Shown in pieces: positions 53,548 to 63,027 of a stretch of 64,000 nt of DNA. Below the pieces are notes generated by a model. It worked only from the letters and a program-made list of their open reading frames with translations, did not search any database and had not been told where the DNA came from. The stretch is from Clostridia bacterium. GTDB lineage: Bacteria > Bacillota > Clostridia > Oscillospirales > CAG-272. The position numbers and the translations under genes were made by a program. The stretch covers positions 92,977 to 156,976 of the forward strand of contig JAFQRL010000002.1 of NCBI GenBank assembly GCA_017410065.1, in the 5' to 3' direction. The first letter of the stretch is position 1, and every line of letters starts with the position of its first letter.

Positions 53548-53640
53548 GTCGAAATGATGGGACTTATTGGAGCTGGAAATAATCCTATGGTTGGTATGAC
53601 TGTTGCAGTTGCTGTTGCTGTTGAGGAAGCGAGCAAGTAA
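53548..53640 (+). pseudogene. Detached 3' end of a GGGtGRT gene (copy 2)
   Basis: Thirty in-frame codons and a stop match the C-terminus of the GGGtGRT protein (VEMMGLIGAGNNPMVGM...). Only two residues near the end differ, but many synonymous third positions do, so the source was a diverged homologue rather than a recent copy of the intact gene. No start or upstream part remains. Confidence 0.85.
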
Positions 53641-53886
53641 TTCGCAACGCGAATTACAATGAAATTTGCCCTAAAATTAGGTCAAATGAAATACGCTAAA
53701 GCGATTGAAATGTTTGCTCAGCAAACATGAAATGAGCCACAATTTTCGAATTGCGGCTCATAAGTATCATAGGGCAAATTTCATAGAACGATGCCGTAGG
53801 CATCATTTCATGAAGCACTTGTGCTTCATTTCATGTTGTGCGCGTAGCAGTACAACATTTTATGACAACTTGTCGTCATTTCATTA
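53641..53886. repeat. Hairpin array B
   Basis: After TTCGCaacGCGAA at the stop codon, hairpins alternate with (A)ATGAAAT on the left and ATTTCAT on the right. Stems include GTTTGCtcaGCAAAC, a central GAGCC...GGCTC hairpin (53734-53759), GATGCCgtaGGCATC, GAAGCACttGTGCTTC and GACaacttGTC. ATGAAATTTGCCCT (53659-53672) pairs perfectly over 14 bp with AGGGCAAATTTCAT (53771-53784), enclosing the left half. A conserved ATAAGTATCAT precedes the closing arm. Confidence 0.88.
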
Positions 53887-53934
53887 AATAATCATTCCAT
53901 TTTGCTTAGCACGTTTCATTCATAGGAGGGTATT

Positions 53935-54279
53935 ATGTCAGAAAACCTTGTCCTCGAATTATCAATGCAATTTGCAATTCAAATCGTAAATCTTTGCGAG
54001 AGCCTTAAAGGCAAAAATTCTTTAACAAACCAACTCCTCCGTAGCGGAACAAGCATTGGCGCGAATATCCACGAGGCTAATTATGCCAGCAGTAAAGCCG
54101 ATTTCGTTGCTAAAATGCAAATAGCATTAAAAGAATGTCACGAAACGGAGTATTGGTTGAAACTGTTTGTAAAAACTAATATAATTAGCGAAAGCGTTTT
54201 TGCTAAATTGAGCAACGACTCCGGTAAAATAAGACGAATACTTATTTCATCAATCAATACCGCAAAAGCTAATTCGTAA
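53935..54279 (+). CDS. Four-helix-bundle protein (S23/IVP family)
   Basis: This 114-residue protein belongs to the four-helix-bundle family of 23S rRNA intervening-sequence proteins, which also includes the Avd accessory proteins of diversity-generating retroelements. The family core is RSGTSIGANIHEANYAS, ADFVAKMQIALKECHETEYW. No reverse transcriptase or rRNA is nearby. ATAGGAGGG precedes the ATG. It directly follows array B and has a terminator homologous to that of the GGGtGRT gene. It may bind structured nucleic acid such as the array; this is a hypothesis. Confidence 0.9.
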   Translation: MSENLVLELSMQFAIQIVNLCESLKGKNSLTNQLLRSGTSIGANIHEANYASSKADFVAKMQIALKECHETEYWLKLFVKTNIISESVFAKLSNDSGKIRRILISSINTAKANS

Positions 54280-54336
54280 AAAAGAGTTAGACACATCATT
54301 TACGTGGATTACGTGATGATGTGTCCAACTTTTTTA
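54279..54336 (+). terminator. Terminator of the four-helix-bundle gene
   Basis: GTTAGACACATCAT pairs (one mismatch) with ATGATGTGTCCAAC, flanked by A6 and T6. Confidence 0.88.
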
Positions 54337-54370
54337 TCATAGGCAATAAGATTTTATAATTTGTTCAATC

Positions 54371-55543
54371 TTAATCTACTCCGAGTGCTTTTTTTACAGC
54401 AGCTATCTTTTCGTTCATCATTTCCTTTGTCCAATCGGGATCCACAGATATATACACCACCCTTGAAAGAAGATCAAGTGTATATGGGCACATATCCTCC
54501 CTGTAATCGGGGACTATATCGCGATTTGCCTCCATTTTGAAAGGATCCATCAAGGGATGAAGCGCGCCCCTCTTATTCATTATAGCAGTCCAGTTCTTAT
54601 AAACATGCTTGCCTGTGTTTATCGGAACAATTCCGCTGATCCCTTCCGCAACCGAAAACTCCGCAGCCTTCTCGGCACTGTCAAATCGAATGGCTACAGT
54701 TGTTCCGCAATCACCATCAATATCGTTCGAGGGGACAAATTCGCACACACCGCAAAGGGCATCCATTATGTATTTTTTGTTATTTCTGAGATCCCTCAGG
54801 ATCTCGTCCATTTTCTTAATCTGTTCACGGAGGATAGCGGCGGAAATACCGTTGGTTCTGTATTCGTTACCGCAGAAAAGCTCGGTTTCCACGCCCGAAA
54901 GCTGATCTCCGAAATATGCAACGGCGCCGCTGTCGTGATATATAAGCGCTCGCTCGAACAGCGCTTTATCGTCGGTCAAAAGAGCACCGCCCTCTCCGGC
55001 GGTAATAATTTTAAAATAGTTAAAGCTGAGTGCTCCCGCATCTCCGATAGTACCGAGCCGCTTGCCGCCAAAGCTTCCGCCGTCGGCCTGACAGGCATCC
55101 TCAAGAACCTTTATTCCATTCTTCTTTGCTATCTCGCATATTTTGTCCATCCTGCAAGGAAATCCCTTAATATGCACTGGAATTACCGCTTTTGTGTTTT
55201 GGGTTATAGCCGCCTCAAAAGCTTTGGGAGAGAGTGTGAGAGTATCGTCCACCTCAACGATGACGGGCATAGCACCTGCCGCAACAACAGCCATCGCACT
55301 TGATATGTAGGTGTATGCGGGTACTATGACCTCGTCTCCGGGGCCTATCCCCATGCCCACTAATGCCGATGTAAGCGCGGCGTGACCGCTTGTCATCAAA
55401 AGGGCGTGCTTTGTTCCGAATTTTTCCTTCATTTCTTCTTCGGCGTACATCGCGTCCTGTCCTTTGCTGTTTATCTTAAAAAGCGCTCCGGTTTCTATCA
55501 CTCTCGCCACAGCATCGATTTCTTCCTGTCCTATTCTGTACAT
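54371..55543 (-). CDS. DegT/DnrJ/EryC1/StrS family PLP aminotransferase
   Basis: This 390-residue PLP enzyme shows LMTSGHAALTSALVGMGIGP with GDEVIVPAYTYISSA, the cofactor region VLEDACQADGG, and the Schiff-base lysine in SFNYFKIITAGEGG. The family transaminates keto-sugars during amino-sugar biosynthesis, and also includes scyllo-inosose-type aminotransferases. The adjacent sugar isomerase supports a keto-sugar or inosose substrate. CGAAGGAG precedes the ATG. Confidence 0.92.
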   Translation of the reverse strand: MYRIGQEEIDAVARVIETGALFKINSKGQDAMYAEEEMKEKFGTKHALLMTSGHAALTSALVGMGIGPGDEVIVPAYTYISSAMAVVAAGAMPVIVEVDDTLTLSPKAFEAAITQNTKAVIPVHIKGFPCRMDKICEIAKKNGIKVLEDACQADGGSFGGKRLGTIGDAGALSFNYFKIITAGEGGALLTDDKALFERALIYHDSGAVAYFGDQLSGVETELFCGNEYRTNGISAAILREQIKKMDEILRDLRNNKKYIMDALCGVCEFVPSNDIDGDCGTTVAIRFDSAEKAAEFSVAEGISGIVPINTGKHVYKNWTAIMNKRGALHPLMDPFKMEANRDIVPDYREDMCPYTLDLLSRVVYISVDPDWTKEMMNEKIAAVKKALGVD

Positions 55544-55569
55544 TTTTATTCTCCTTCGTTAAGTTTATC

Positions 55570-55700
55570 AATATTGCTAAGTGTTTCCGGCGCACGTTCC
55601 GTGCATACCGTAGTGAACTATATTCGCCACAACTCTTCCGTCCTTATCAGCAAAGGAAATGACGGTCATTTTCGGATCATACGGTCCCCAAATATATTAT
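55570..55700 (-). pseudogene. C-terminal remnant resembling neutral/alkaline ceramidase
   Basis: Out of frame with the isomerase end, the minus strand encodes about 37 codons ending at a stop: WGPYDPKMTVISFADKDG, then RVVANIVHYGMHGTCAGNT. The pattern (DP..TVISF.DK.G...A..V.Y..H.T..GN) resembles the N-terminal domain of neutral/alkaline ceramidase-like proteins. It fills the gap between the isomerase and aminotransferase genes and overlaps the isomerase 3' end, as expected for a deletion junction. Confidence 0.45.
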
Positions 55701-56427
55701 TTATCATATACTCGTAGCTTATGGCGGCAGATATAAGCGAATCCGTGTCGCATACATCCTGCTCAACGATGTAATGCTCAACTCCGATCCTCTCTGCAAC
55801 CTCGGCTATGCCCTTAAAGTTAATATTTCCGACGCCTATTTCGGCAAAGGTCGAGCCCGTGGGCGTGCGCTTCATATCCTTCAGGTGCAGTATATTTACT
55901 CTTCCGTCAAGGATCTCAAGAAAGGCTCTGACATCAGCGCCCCCGTGCTGGATCCAATAAGTATCGGGCATAAAATCGACAAGCTCGCTATCAAAGCCCT
56001 CAATAAGAAGCTCAATAAGTGTTTTTCCGTTATTCCCTCGTATGAACTCGTTGCTGTGATTGTGATAAGAAAATGAAAATCCGCTTGCTCTTGCTTTTTT
56101 TGCAAAGGCATTGGATCGGCGGATAAGCTCCTCCGCCTCATCCTCGTTCTTGATAGATGAGCTTATACCTATATCCTTTGCTCCGCATATTCTTGCGATT
56201 TCAAAGAGCTTATCGCCTGCCGTCTCACACATATCAATGTTGCAAAGAATGCCCACAGCACTAAGTCCTATTTCCTTGCAGACATTGGCGGTAATCTCCA
56301 TCTTTTCAACCGAGCTTGCAAGCTGAACGCACTCATATCCTATTTGTTTAATTCTAACTAAAGTATCGTGAATACTGCTTCTGTCAAGCATTTTGTCACG
56401 AACGGTGTACAACTGAATGCCAAGCAT
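55666..56427 (-). CDS. Sugar phosphate isomerase/epimerase (TIM barrel)
   Basis: This 253-residue AP_endonuc_2/xylose-isomerase-like TIM-barrel protein shows MLGIQLYTVRDKM at the N-terminus, metal-ligand motifs SYHNHSNEF, DFMPDTYWIQHGGAD, ILHLKDMK and YIVEQDVCD. The last residues (INNIFGDRMIRK) run into a remnant of another gene, so the natural C-terminus may have been altered slightly. GGAGGGG precedes the ATG. It forms a unit with the DegT gene, divergent from an AraC regulator. Confidence 0.9.
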   Translation of the reverse strand: MLGIQLYTVRDKMLDRSSIHDTLVRIKQIGYECVQLASSVEKMEITANVCKEIGLSAVGILCNIDMCETAGDKLFEIARICGAKDIGISSSIKNEDEAEELIRRSNAFAKKARASGFSFSYHNHSNEFIRGNNGKTLIELLIEGFDSELVDFMPDTYWIQHGGADVRAFLEILDGRVNILHLKDMKRTPTGSTFAEIGVGNINFKGIAEVAERIGVEHYIVEQDVCDTDSLISAAISYEYMINNIFGDRMIRK

Positions 56428-56521
56428 TTTTTACCCCTCCTTTTTCTTAATTATAACAATTTCAAATTGTCTTTTCAAGAGTTTAAATTCTCACAAAATA
56501 CCCAAAAATTCACATTTTCTA

Positions 56522-56550
56522 TTGACAAAAAATCCGATTTGTGTTATCAT
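56522..56550 (+). promoter_or_regulatory. Sigma-A promoter of the AraC gene
   Basis: TTGACA, 17 bp, TATCAT, with the start codon only about 20 bp downstream of the -10, giving a very short leader. Confidence 0.78.
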
Positions 56551-56569
56551 TCACCATGGAGGTGAGAAA

Positions 56570-57403
56570 ATGTTTTATCAAAGCATTCTTGAAAGCACTT
56601 CTCCTTATGTAGCGAGAGTTGGATCACTGGGCAATTTTGGTGAGCACCGACATGGAGACATAGAGATAAATTACTGTCTTGCAGAGAGTTTTAACGTTAT
56701 CATTGACAAAAAAAGCTATACCGCCAGCGAGGGACAATTCTCCCTCGTTGGACCTATGGTGTCCCACGAATACAAAAATGACTCTAACAAAAATCGAAAA
56801 GTGCTAACTATAATAATCGGTATTTCTTTTCTCAAAAGGCACTTTATCGAATTCTCAAAAATTTCTATTGATTCTCCTGTTTTTGAGCTCGATCCGAATG
56901 AAAAGGCTCATAGAGATCTCGCAGAGCTGTTTTTGGAGACCGCAATGCAGTGCGAAAGAAAAAATGAGCGTTGCGAGCTTTTGATACAGGGAAACCTATA
57001 CAAAATATGCGGTTATCTTATAGAAATGATACTAAAATCCGAAGCGAGAAAGGAACACAGAAACAAAGATCTGCGCAAGGTTGAAAACATAGATAAAGCA
57101 CTTGACCTTATATACTATCGCTATCCCGAGCAGATCACAGTAGAAGATGCCGGGGCGATATCGGGATACGGAAAAAGCAATTTCTGCAAAATATTTAAAA
57201 ATATAACCGGCGATACCTTTCATAATATGTTGAACAGGCAACGCATCGAGGTGGCTTGCAATCTTTTAAGTAATACAAATCTGCCCGTTTCCGAAATAGC
57301 ATTGAAGGTGGGGCTCTGCGAGCCCAAAACATTTTGCCGAGTTTTCAAGTCCGTTATGGGTGTAACCCCGGGAATATATAGAAAACAAAATATCATAATG
57401 TAA
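56570..57403 (+). CDS. AraC family transcriptional regulator
   Basis: This 277-residue regulator has a cupin-type sensor (NFGEHRHGDIEINYCLAES, SLVGPMVSHEY) and a C-terminal AraC domain (VEDAGAISGYGKSNFCKIFK, VSEIALKVGLCEPKTFCRVF, MGVTPGIYRK). It is divergent from the isomerase-DegT unit and likely controls it. ATGGAGGTGAG precedes the ATG. Longer upstream codons overlap the promoter and are not translated. Confidence 0.92.
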   Translation: MFYQSILESTSPYVARVGSLGNFGEHRHGDIEINYCLAESFNVIIDKKSYTASEGQFSLVGPMVSHEYKNDSNKNRKVLTIIIGISFLKRHFIEFSKISIDSPVFELDPNEKAHRDLAELFLETAMQCERKNERCELLIQGNLYKICGYLIEMILKSEARKEHRNKDLRKVENIDKALDLIYYRYPEQITVEDAGAISGYGKSNFCKIFKNITGDTFHNMLNRQRIEVACNLLSNTNLPVSEIALKVGLCEPKTFCRVFKSVMGVTPGIYRKQNIIM

Positions 57404-57474
57404 AAAGTGGCTTTTACTTGTCTTTTTCACATGGCATCGGGATGCCGAAAATCATCGTAACGCCCTTGAGGCTT

Positions 57475-57522
57475 GGTATGACCGCCCCGGTTGCTGTTGC
57501 TGTCGAATAAGCGAGCAAGTAA
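57475..57522 (+). pseudogene. Detached 3' end of a GGGtGRT gene (copy 3, decayed)
   Basis: The frame GMTAPVAVAVE-stop-ASK-stop matches the last 15 codons of the GGGtGRT gene, with a nonsense change (GAA to TAA) four codons before the true stop. From GCGAGCAAGTAATTCGCAAC onward it is nearly identical to copy 2. Confidence 0.8.
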
Positions 57523-57775
57523 TTCGCAACGCGAATTACAATGAAATTCACCTTCAGTGATTGAAATTCTTGCTTTGCAAGATTGAAATGACGGCTTTGC
57601 CGTCTTGAAATGCGCCACGACGTTATGTCTGTGGCGCATATTTATCATAGCGGTGAATTTCATTCTATGCACGTAAGTGCATTTCAAGATTGCATAGCAA
57701 TTATTTCAAGCCGCAAGGCATTTCAAGGCAACTTGTTGCCATTTCAAGCGAAGCCGCAGCTTCGCAATTCCTTTA
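57523..57775. repeat. Hairpin array C
   Basis: It has the same plan as array B, but the linkers are TTGAAAT on the left and ATTTCAA(G) on the right. Stems are TCTTGCtttGCAAGA, GACGGCtttGCCGTC, a central GCGCCAC...GTGGCGC (57612-57637), ATGCACgtaaGTGCAT, ATTGCataGCAAT, GGCAActtgTTGCC and GCGAAGCcgcaGCTTCGC. ATGAAATTCACC (57541-57552) pairs with GGTGAATTTCAT (57652-57663). ATATTTATCATAG precedes the closing arm, as in array B. Confidence 0.88.
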
Positions 57776-57792
57776 AAGAAAGGTAGCACTTT

Positions 57793-57887
57793 ATGACAAA
57801 TAATATAATAAATCCTTGAAAAATTCCTGTGGCAAAATTAGAAAACTCCTCATAGCCTCAATAAACACGGCAAAAGCAAATTCATAA
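57793..57887 (+). pseudogene. Internally deleted four-helix-bundle gene
   Basis: An ATG after AAAGAAAGGTAG opens MTNNIINP-stop, and 57822-57887 encodes NSCGKIRKLLIASINTAKAN plus Ser and stop, matching the last ~20 residues of the intact gene at 53935 (SGKIRRILISSINTAKANS). About 90 codons are missing. It follows array C exactly as the intact gene follows array B. Confidence 0.85.
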
Positions 57888-58071
57888 TAAAAGGCTAATT
57901 ATCCGGGAATTTTACCTAGTAATGTGTTTTTTTGAAAAAAACGCTTTTGCTTAACCGCAAGTGCTACTTGCGCGCGTTTGCGATATGAGTCGAACGAGAG
58001 TTTATAGGTATATAAAGGTTTTGAAATGAGGAAAGCGAGCCGCAAAAACGGCTCGCTTCTATTAAATCAAA
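57888..58071. other. Intergenic, terminator-like hairpin
   Basis: AAGCGAGCCG-N6-CGGCTCGCTT (58033-58058) lies just beyond the lipoprotein stop on the minus strand and may terminate it, though the U-run is weak. Nothing else was recognised. Confidence 0.45.
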
Positions 58072-58989
58072 CTACTGATAAAGCTCGTAATCGGAAATAT
58101 CAGGGAAGGTAACGATTTCATCTGTTGTATAAACATAATAATTATCATCCCACTCAAATCTTGTAATATACCCATCCTTTGTTTCTATTGTAAAAACATC
58201 TTCAGAATCACTATGGCTTACTGTAACGGTATACTTGACAAAGTCGCCGATTACCTTTTTGCATTCTACATGGCTGGCATCCTCTAAATCTTCGAGGAAG
58301 TGTTCTAATTCTTGAAATGACATAGCGTACATATATTCCAATTCAGAACGATAATGTCTCTCGTCCATTATACCATAGAGACGGCTAATATTATCGCCAT
58401 TTTCTGAATACATAAAAATTGTGTACTTACCGTCGAGTATGCCGTATATCACATCCTGAATTCCAATTCCGGTAGTATCGGCATACTGCCTCATAATAGT
58501 GTGTGTGCCGTCATAATAAAGCGTAACCTTTATTGTACCATTTCCGGCAGTAGGATCACCGTTTAGCTCGGTAGTGCATGTAATCTGGGGCTGAGAGCGA
58601 GTCGCATTGTAAAGTGCCGACAGTTCGTTGTAGCATTCGGTCTGCGTTATAATTGTCGATACTTCTGCTTTCTTTGATACCGAGCGAGACTCCTCTGCAC
58701 CGCAAGCACAGCGACGGATTTCTTCTCCTGTTTCAGAAAATGTTGCTTCTTTTACTGTTTCCCATTCACCGTATTCGTGTTCTGCCACTGCAATAGTTGC
58801 CGTCTGTTTTTCGCCACATGAACAGTATCTTTCTTTTGTTCCTTCAGCGGTACATGTTGGTTTTTTTGTCGTTTCCCACTCAGCGTAAGAGTGGGTATGT
58901 GTAGTTGTTCCACCGTTAAGAGTGCACGAAGCAAGCACACAAATAAGTGTTAGCATAAGTAGGAAAACGCATAAAATTCTCTTTACCAT
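58072..58989 (-). CDS. Cys-rich surface lipoprotein
   Basis: This 305-residue lipoprotein has a signal peptide ending LASC (Cys about residue 21), two tandem modules of the type HSYAEWETTKKPTCTAEG...CSCGEKQT and HEYGEWETVKEATFSETG...CACGAEES, and a C-terminal ~200-residue domain reminiscent of extracytoplasmic substrate-binding-like or lipoprotein beta folds. The start at 58989 follows AAAAGGAG; a much longer frame extends into the recombinase downstream region and is not credible. The module repeat is shared with the lipoproteins at 46113 and 51467. Confidence 0.82.
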   Translation of the reverse strand: MVKRILCVFLLMLTLICVLASCTLNGGTTTHTHSYAEWETTKKPTCTAEGTKERYCSCGEKQTATIAVAEHEYGEWETVKEATFSETGEEIRRCACGAEESRSVSKKAEVSTIITQTECYNELSALYNATRSQPQITCTTELNGDPTAGNGTIKVTLYYDGTHTIMRQYADTTGIGIQDVIYGILDGKYTIFMYSENGDNISRLYGIMDERHYRSELEYMYAMSFQELEHFLEDLEDASHVECKKVIGDFVKYTVTVSHSDSEDVFTIETKDGYITRFEWDDNYYVYTTDEIVTFPDISDYELYQ

Positions 58990-59032
58990 TTCCTTTTTCT
59001 CCTTTTGAAAAAAATATTTTCTTCGGTAAAAC

Positions 59033-59060
59033 AAAAAGTGCGGCAACCGAAGTTGACGCC
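59033..59060 (-). promoter_or_regulatory. Terminator-like hairpin before the lipoprotein gene
   Basis: On the minus strand GCG-t-CAAC-TTCG-GTTG-c-CGC is followed by ACTTTTTG, 44 bp before the lipoprotein start. It could terminate the recombinase transcript or attenuate the lipoprotein gene; the sequence resembles the hairpin at 53088-53117. Confidence 0.55.
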
Positions 59061-59083
59061 CCATAAGGAAGTTTTGTATGTAG

Positions 59084-59117
59084 GAGGTATTGTGACCGAT
59101 TTTGGTCACAATACCTC
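59084..59117. repeat. 14-bp inverted repeat at the element edge
   Basis: GAGGTATTGTGACC and GGTCACAATACCTC form a perfect stem 8 bp after the recombinase stop. It may be a terminator stem or lie near the left end of the mobile element. Confidence 0.65.
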
Positions 59118-59125
59118 TTGCTGTT

Positions 59126-60823
<1,698 letters not shown>

Positions 60824-60893
60824 TTATCGCTTGTCTTTATTATATCATATTTTTGAAAAGATTTCAACACTTTACAACGATAAAGTCTGCATT

Positions 60894-61166
60894 TCATTGT
60901 GAACTTTTTTCCTCCCTCATTCTTCGCATAATTTTCTGAAACAGATTTTCGAGAGCATCGGGATTGAAATGACCGACCACCTCGTAGGTCGTATGACCTT
61001 CCTCTGCTGTGAAATCGAACGCTGAGGCAGGGGTATCAACATCTATCCTAAACAGCTTTCTGCCCGTATCAACAACTGGTGGAATGGGCGGCAACGGATT
61101 TTCCTCCCAATGCTTTTCATACTCGGCTAATCTTTCGTCGATATACTTTTCTAATTCTTTACTCAT
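60894..61166 (-). CDS. TnpW-like small transposon protein
   Basis: This 90-residue protein has a helical N-terminus (ELEKYIDERLAEYEKHW), a Pro-rich hinge and a C-terminal motif GHTTYEVVGHFNPDALENLF with KIMRRM, which resembles the transposon-encoded TnpW family found in Tn4451-like elements. No function is established. GGAGGATATTG precedes the ATG, which overlaps the stop of the upstream gene (ATGA). Confidence 0.65.
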   Translation of the reverse strand: MSKELEKYIDERLAEYEKHWEENPLPPIPPVVDTGRKLFRIDVDTPASAFDFTAEEGHTTYEVVGHFNPDALENLFQKIMRRMREEKSSQ

Positions 61167-61456
61167 CCAATATCCTCCTTGTTGTTGATCTCGTTCATCT
61201 TGGCTCTTGCCATTGCCTTGCGTTCTTCGGTGTAGGGATCGGTAATGCGGTAGGAAAACCTTTTCTTGTCGATCTCAAAGGAAAGGCATCCAAGCTCGTC
61301 ATCGTCTGTCTTACGGCAGAGGTCGGGAAACTTCTCGGCAAAGGCAAGCAGCCGCTTCTTCAATGCGGTGTTGTGTGTCCGTATCACTATGGGCGCGGGC
61401 GTTTCATCAAAATAGATTTCGGTTGTTTTTTGGCTTTTGGTTTTGTTCGTTATCAT
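61163..61456 (-). CDS. Small accessory protein of mobilizable elements
   Basis: This 97-residue soluble protein is rich in charged residues, with PAPIVIRTHNTALKKRLLAF, FPDLCRKTDDDELGCLSFEI and FSYRITDPYTEERKAMARAK. I recall similar short proteins next to relaxase genes in clostridial elements, but no role is established. The ATG at 61456 follows AGGAG; a 7-codon-longer start is less likely. It overlaps the TnpW-like gene by 4 bp. Confidence 0.65.
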   Translation of the reverse strand: MITNKTKSQKTTEIYFDETPAPIVIRTHNTALKKRLLAFAEKFPDLCRKTDDDELGCLSFEIDKKRFSYRITDPYTEERKAMARAKMNEINNKEDIG

Positions 61457-61683
61457 TCTTTTTTCTCCTATTTTCATAAAGTTTTTGAAGTAAGGCGTTT
61501 TTCGCTCAAAAAGGCTCGGTCAAGAGCGTGGAAAAATGTTGATTTTCCAATAGGAAACGCCTTGGTGGTGTAAGGATACGTTTTGAGGTGTTAGAAACAG
61601 GAAAATGACGTTTTTCATCGGTCAAGATCGTAAAACTGCTTTTGCGGGCGGTAGCATATTTGTACGGTCAAGACCGATGTTTT

Positions 61684-63027
61684 TTATCTTGAACCCCAAC
61701 CGTGATTTCGGGTTTGTTGCTTTGCCTTTTCGGGCGGCTTCGGGAACTCAATCTGCTCCACGGTTCTTGCGACAGCGGTGCTTCGCTCATAAATGTCCTT
61801 GCACATCTTCTGTTCCTTTCTAAGCGGCTTGATCTTCGCGGATATGGCATAGATTTCCTCTCGTATCGGTTGCATTTCCTCGTTGTCTTTCATCCAACGG
61901 AGCTTGTTGCGGAGTGCCTGCCGTTCCTTACACAAGGCTGAGATTTGCGCCTTCACCATCTGCTCGTGCCGTTGCAGATCTTCGCCTGTGTTCAGATTAT
62001 ATTTACCGAGGAACTTTGCGTGTTCGTTATACATACGGGCGCGGCGTACGTCCTCTCTGATTGAGGCATAGACTTCGGGATCTTGCGGAACTGTTTCCTG
62101 TACCGCACCGAGCAGGTAACAATAGTGAAGATAAAGCGCATAAAGTCCTTTCGGTTTCTCCTGCAAGGTCGGCTTGTATATCGGAAGTGCTCGTAATAAA
62201 CCATTGCGCCAATTGTAAGCCATCCGTGCCTTCAGTTCGTCCTCGGTATATTCCGCACCGAGCTTGTCCATACGAAAGAACTTGTTGTATCCGTAAGGCT
62301 TAATGCGGAGATACTGTCCTCGATATTCAAACTTATAACCGAGAAGCTGCATCCGCTTGTAGAAGCTTTTCAACGTGACCTCATATCTAACAACCGAGTC
62401 AATGTCCGCCCGTATCTGATCTCGTATCGTGGGAATGCCTTGCTGCTTTGCGTGAACTTCGGCAATGTGCTTTCTGTTTTCCTTTTTCGGCTTCTCGATG
62501 ACCGACAGACCATACTCCCTGCAAAGTCTGTCCGAGGTGTCGCGCATCAGCTTGTAGGTTGCCTTGCAGTCGTGATACCGCTTGCCCGAGAATCCCGTTG
62601 CCGAGAGGCAGAAGTGATTGTGTACGTGTCCCTTGTCAATATGTGTTGCGACGATAACGGGAAAGTCCTCGCCCCATAGCTCGTTGGCAAGCTGAACACC
62701 AATCGCGTGGGCAATGTCGGGTGTCACCTCGTTGGGTTTGAAGGATTGGTAACCGTGGTAGGCTTGAATGTCCGAACTGTCCGTGTCCTCCAACAGCAAT
62801 AACATAATCTCTTTGGCATTGTCGGGAGTGCAGTTGATACCCGACACGAATTTCTTTTCCTCTGTTGCGAAATGATCATAGGGCAGACCAAGAATTTCGG
62901 CGGCGAGTTTTTCAGACTCATCAAAACTTTTGTTCTCAAATTCCATCGTGGTTTTGTTCTTGTTCGCAACGTAGGCGAGTAGTTTACTGACGTGCGCTCG
63001 CACGTCCCAAATTTTAGTCGTTGCCAA
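61684..63027 (-). CDS. MOBP-type relaxase (MobA/VirD2 family)
   Basis: This 447-residue relaxase nicks the element at oriT for conjugative mobilization. The N-terminal domain shows the catalytic-tyrosine region (LLAYVANKNKT) and the metal-binding histidine triad in VATHIDKGHVHNHFCLSATG (about residues 129-148). The rest is helical and basic. The start is a TTG after AAAGGAGTG, and its first codons overlap the mobC stop by 14 bp, so the two are coupled. Conjugation machinery is absent, so a helper element is needed. Confidence 0.93.
   Translation of the reverse strand: MATTKIWDVRAHVSKLLAYVANKNKTTMEFENKSFDESEKLAAEILGLPYDHFATEEKKFVSGINCTPDNAKEIMLLLLEDTDSSDIQAYHGYQSFKPNEVTPDIAHAIGVQLANELWGEDFPVIVATHIDKGHVHNHFCLSATGFSGKRYHDCKATYKLMRDTSDRLCREYGLSVIEKPKKENRKHIAEVHAKQQGIPTIRDQIRADIDSVVRYEVTLKSFYKRMQLLGYKFEYRGQYLRIKPYGYNKFFRMDKLGAEYTEDELKARMAYNWRNGLLRALPIYKPTLQEKPKGLYALYLHYCYLLGAVQETVPQDPEVYASIREDVRRARMYNEHAKFLGKYNLNTGEDLQRHEQMVKAQISALCKERQALRNKLRWMKDNEEMQPIREEIYAISAKIKPLRKEQKMCKDIYERSTAVARTVEQIEFPKPPEKAKQQTRNHGWGSR

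Noticed and set aside
53935..54279. Four-helix-bundle gene as the Avd part of a diversity-generating retroelement
   Set aside because: No reverse transcriptase gene or template/variable repeat pair is visible in the window.
53641..57775. Hairpin arrays as CRISPR arrays
   Set aside because: The constant parts are only 7-8 nt, the variable parts are self-complementary, and the orientation of the constant part flips midway; no cas genes are present.
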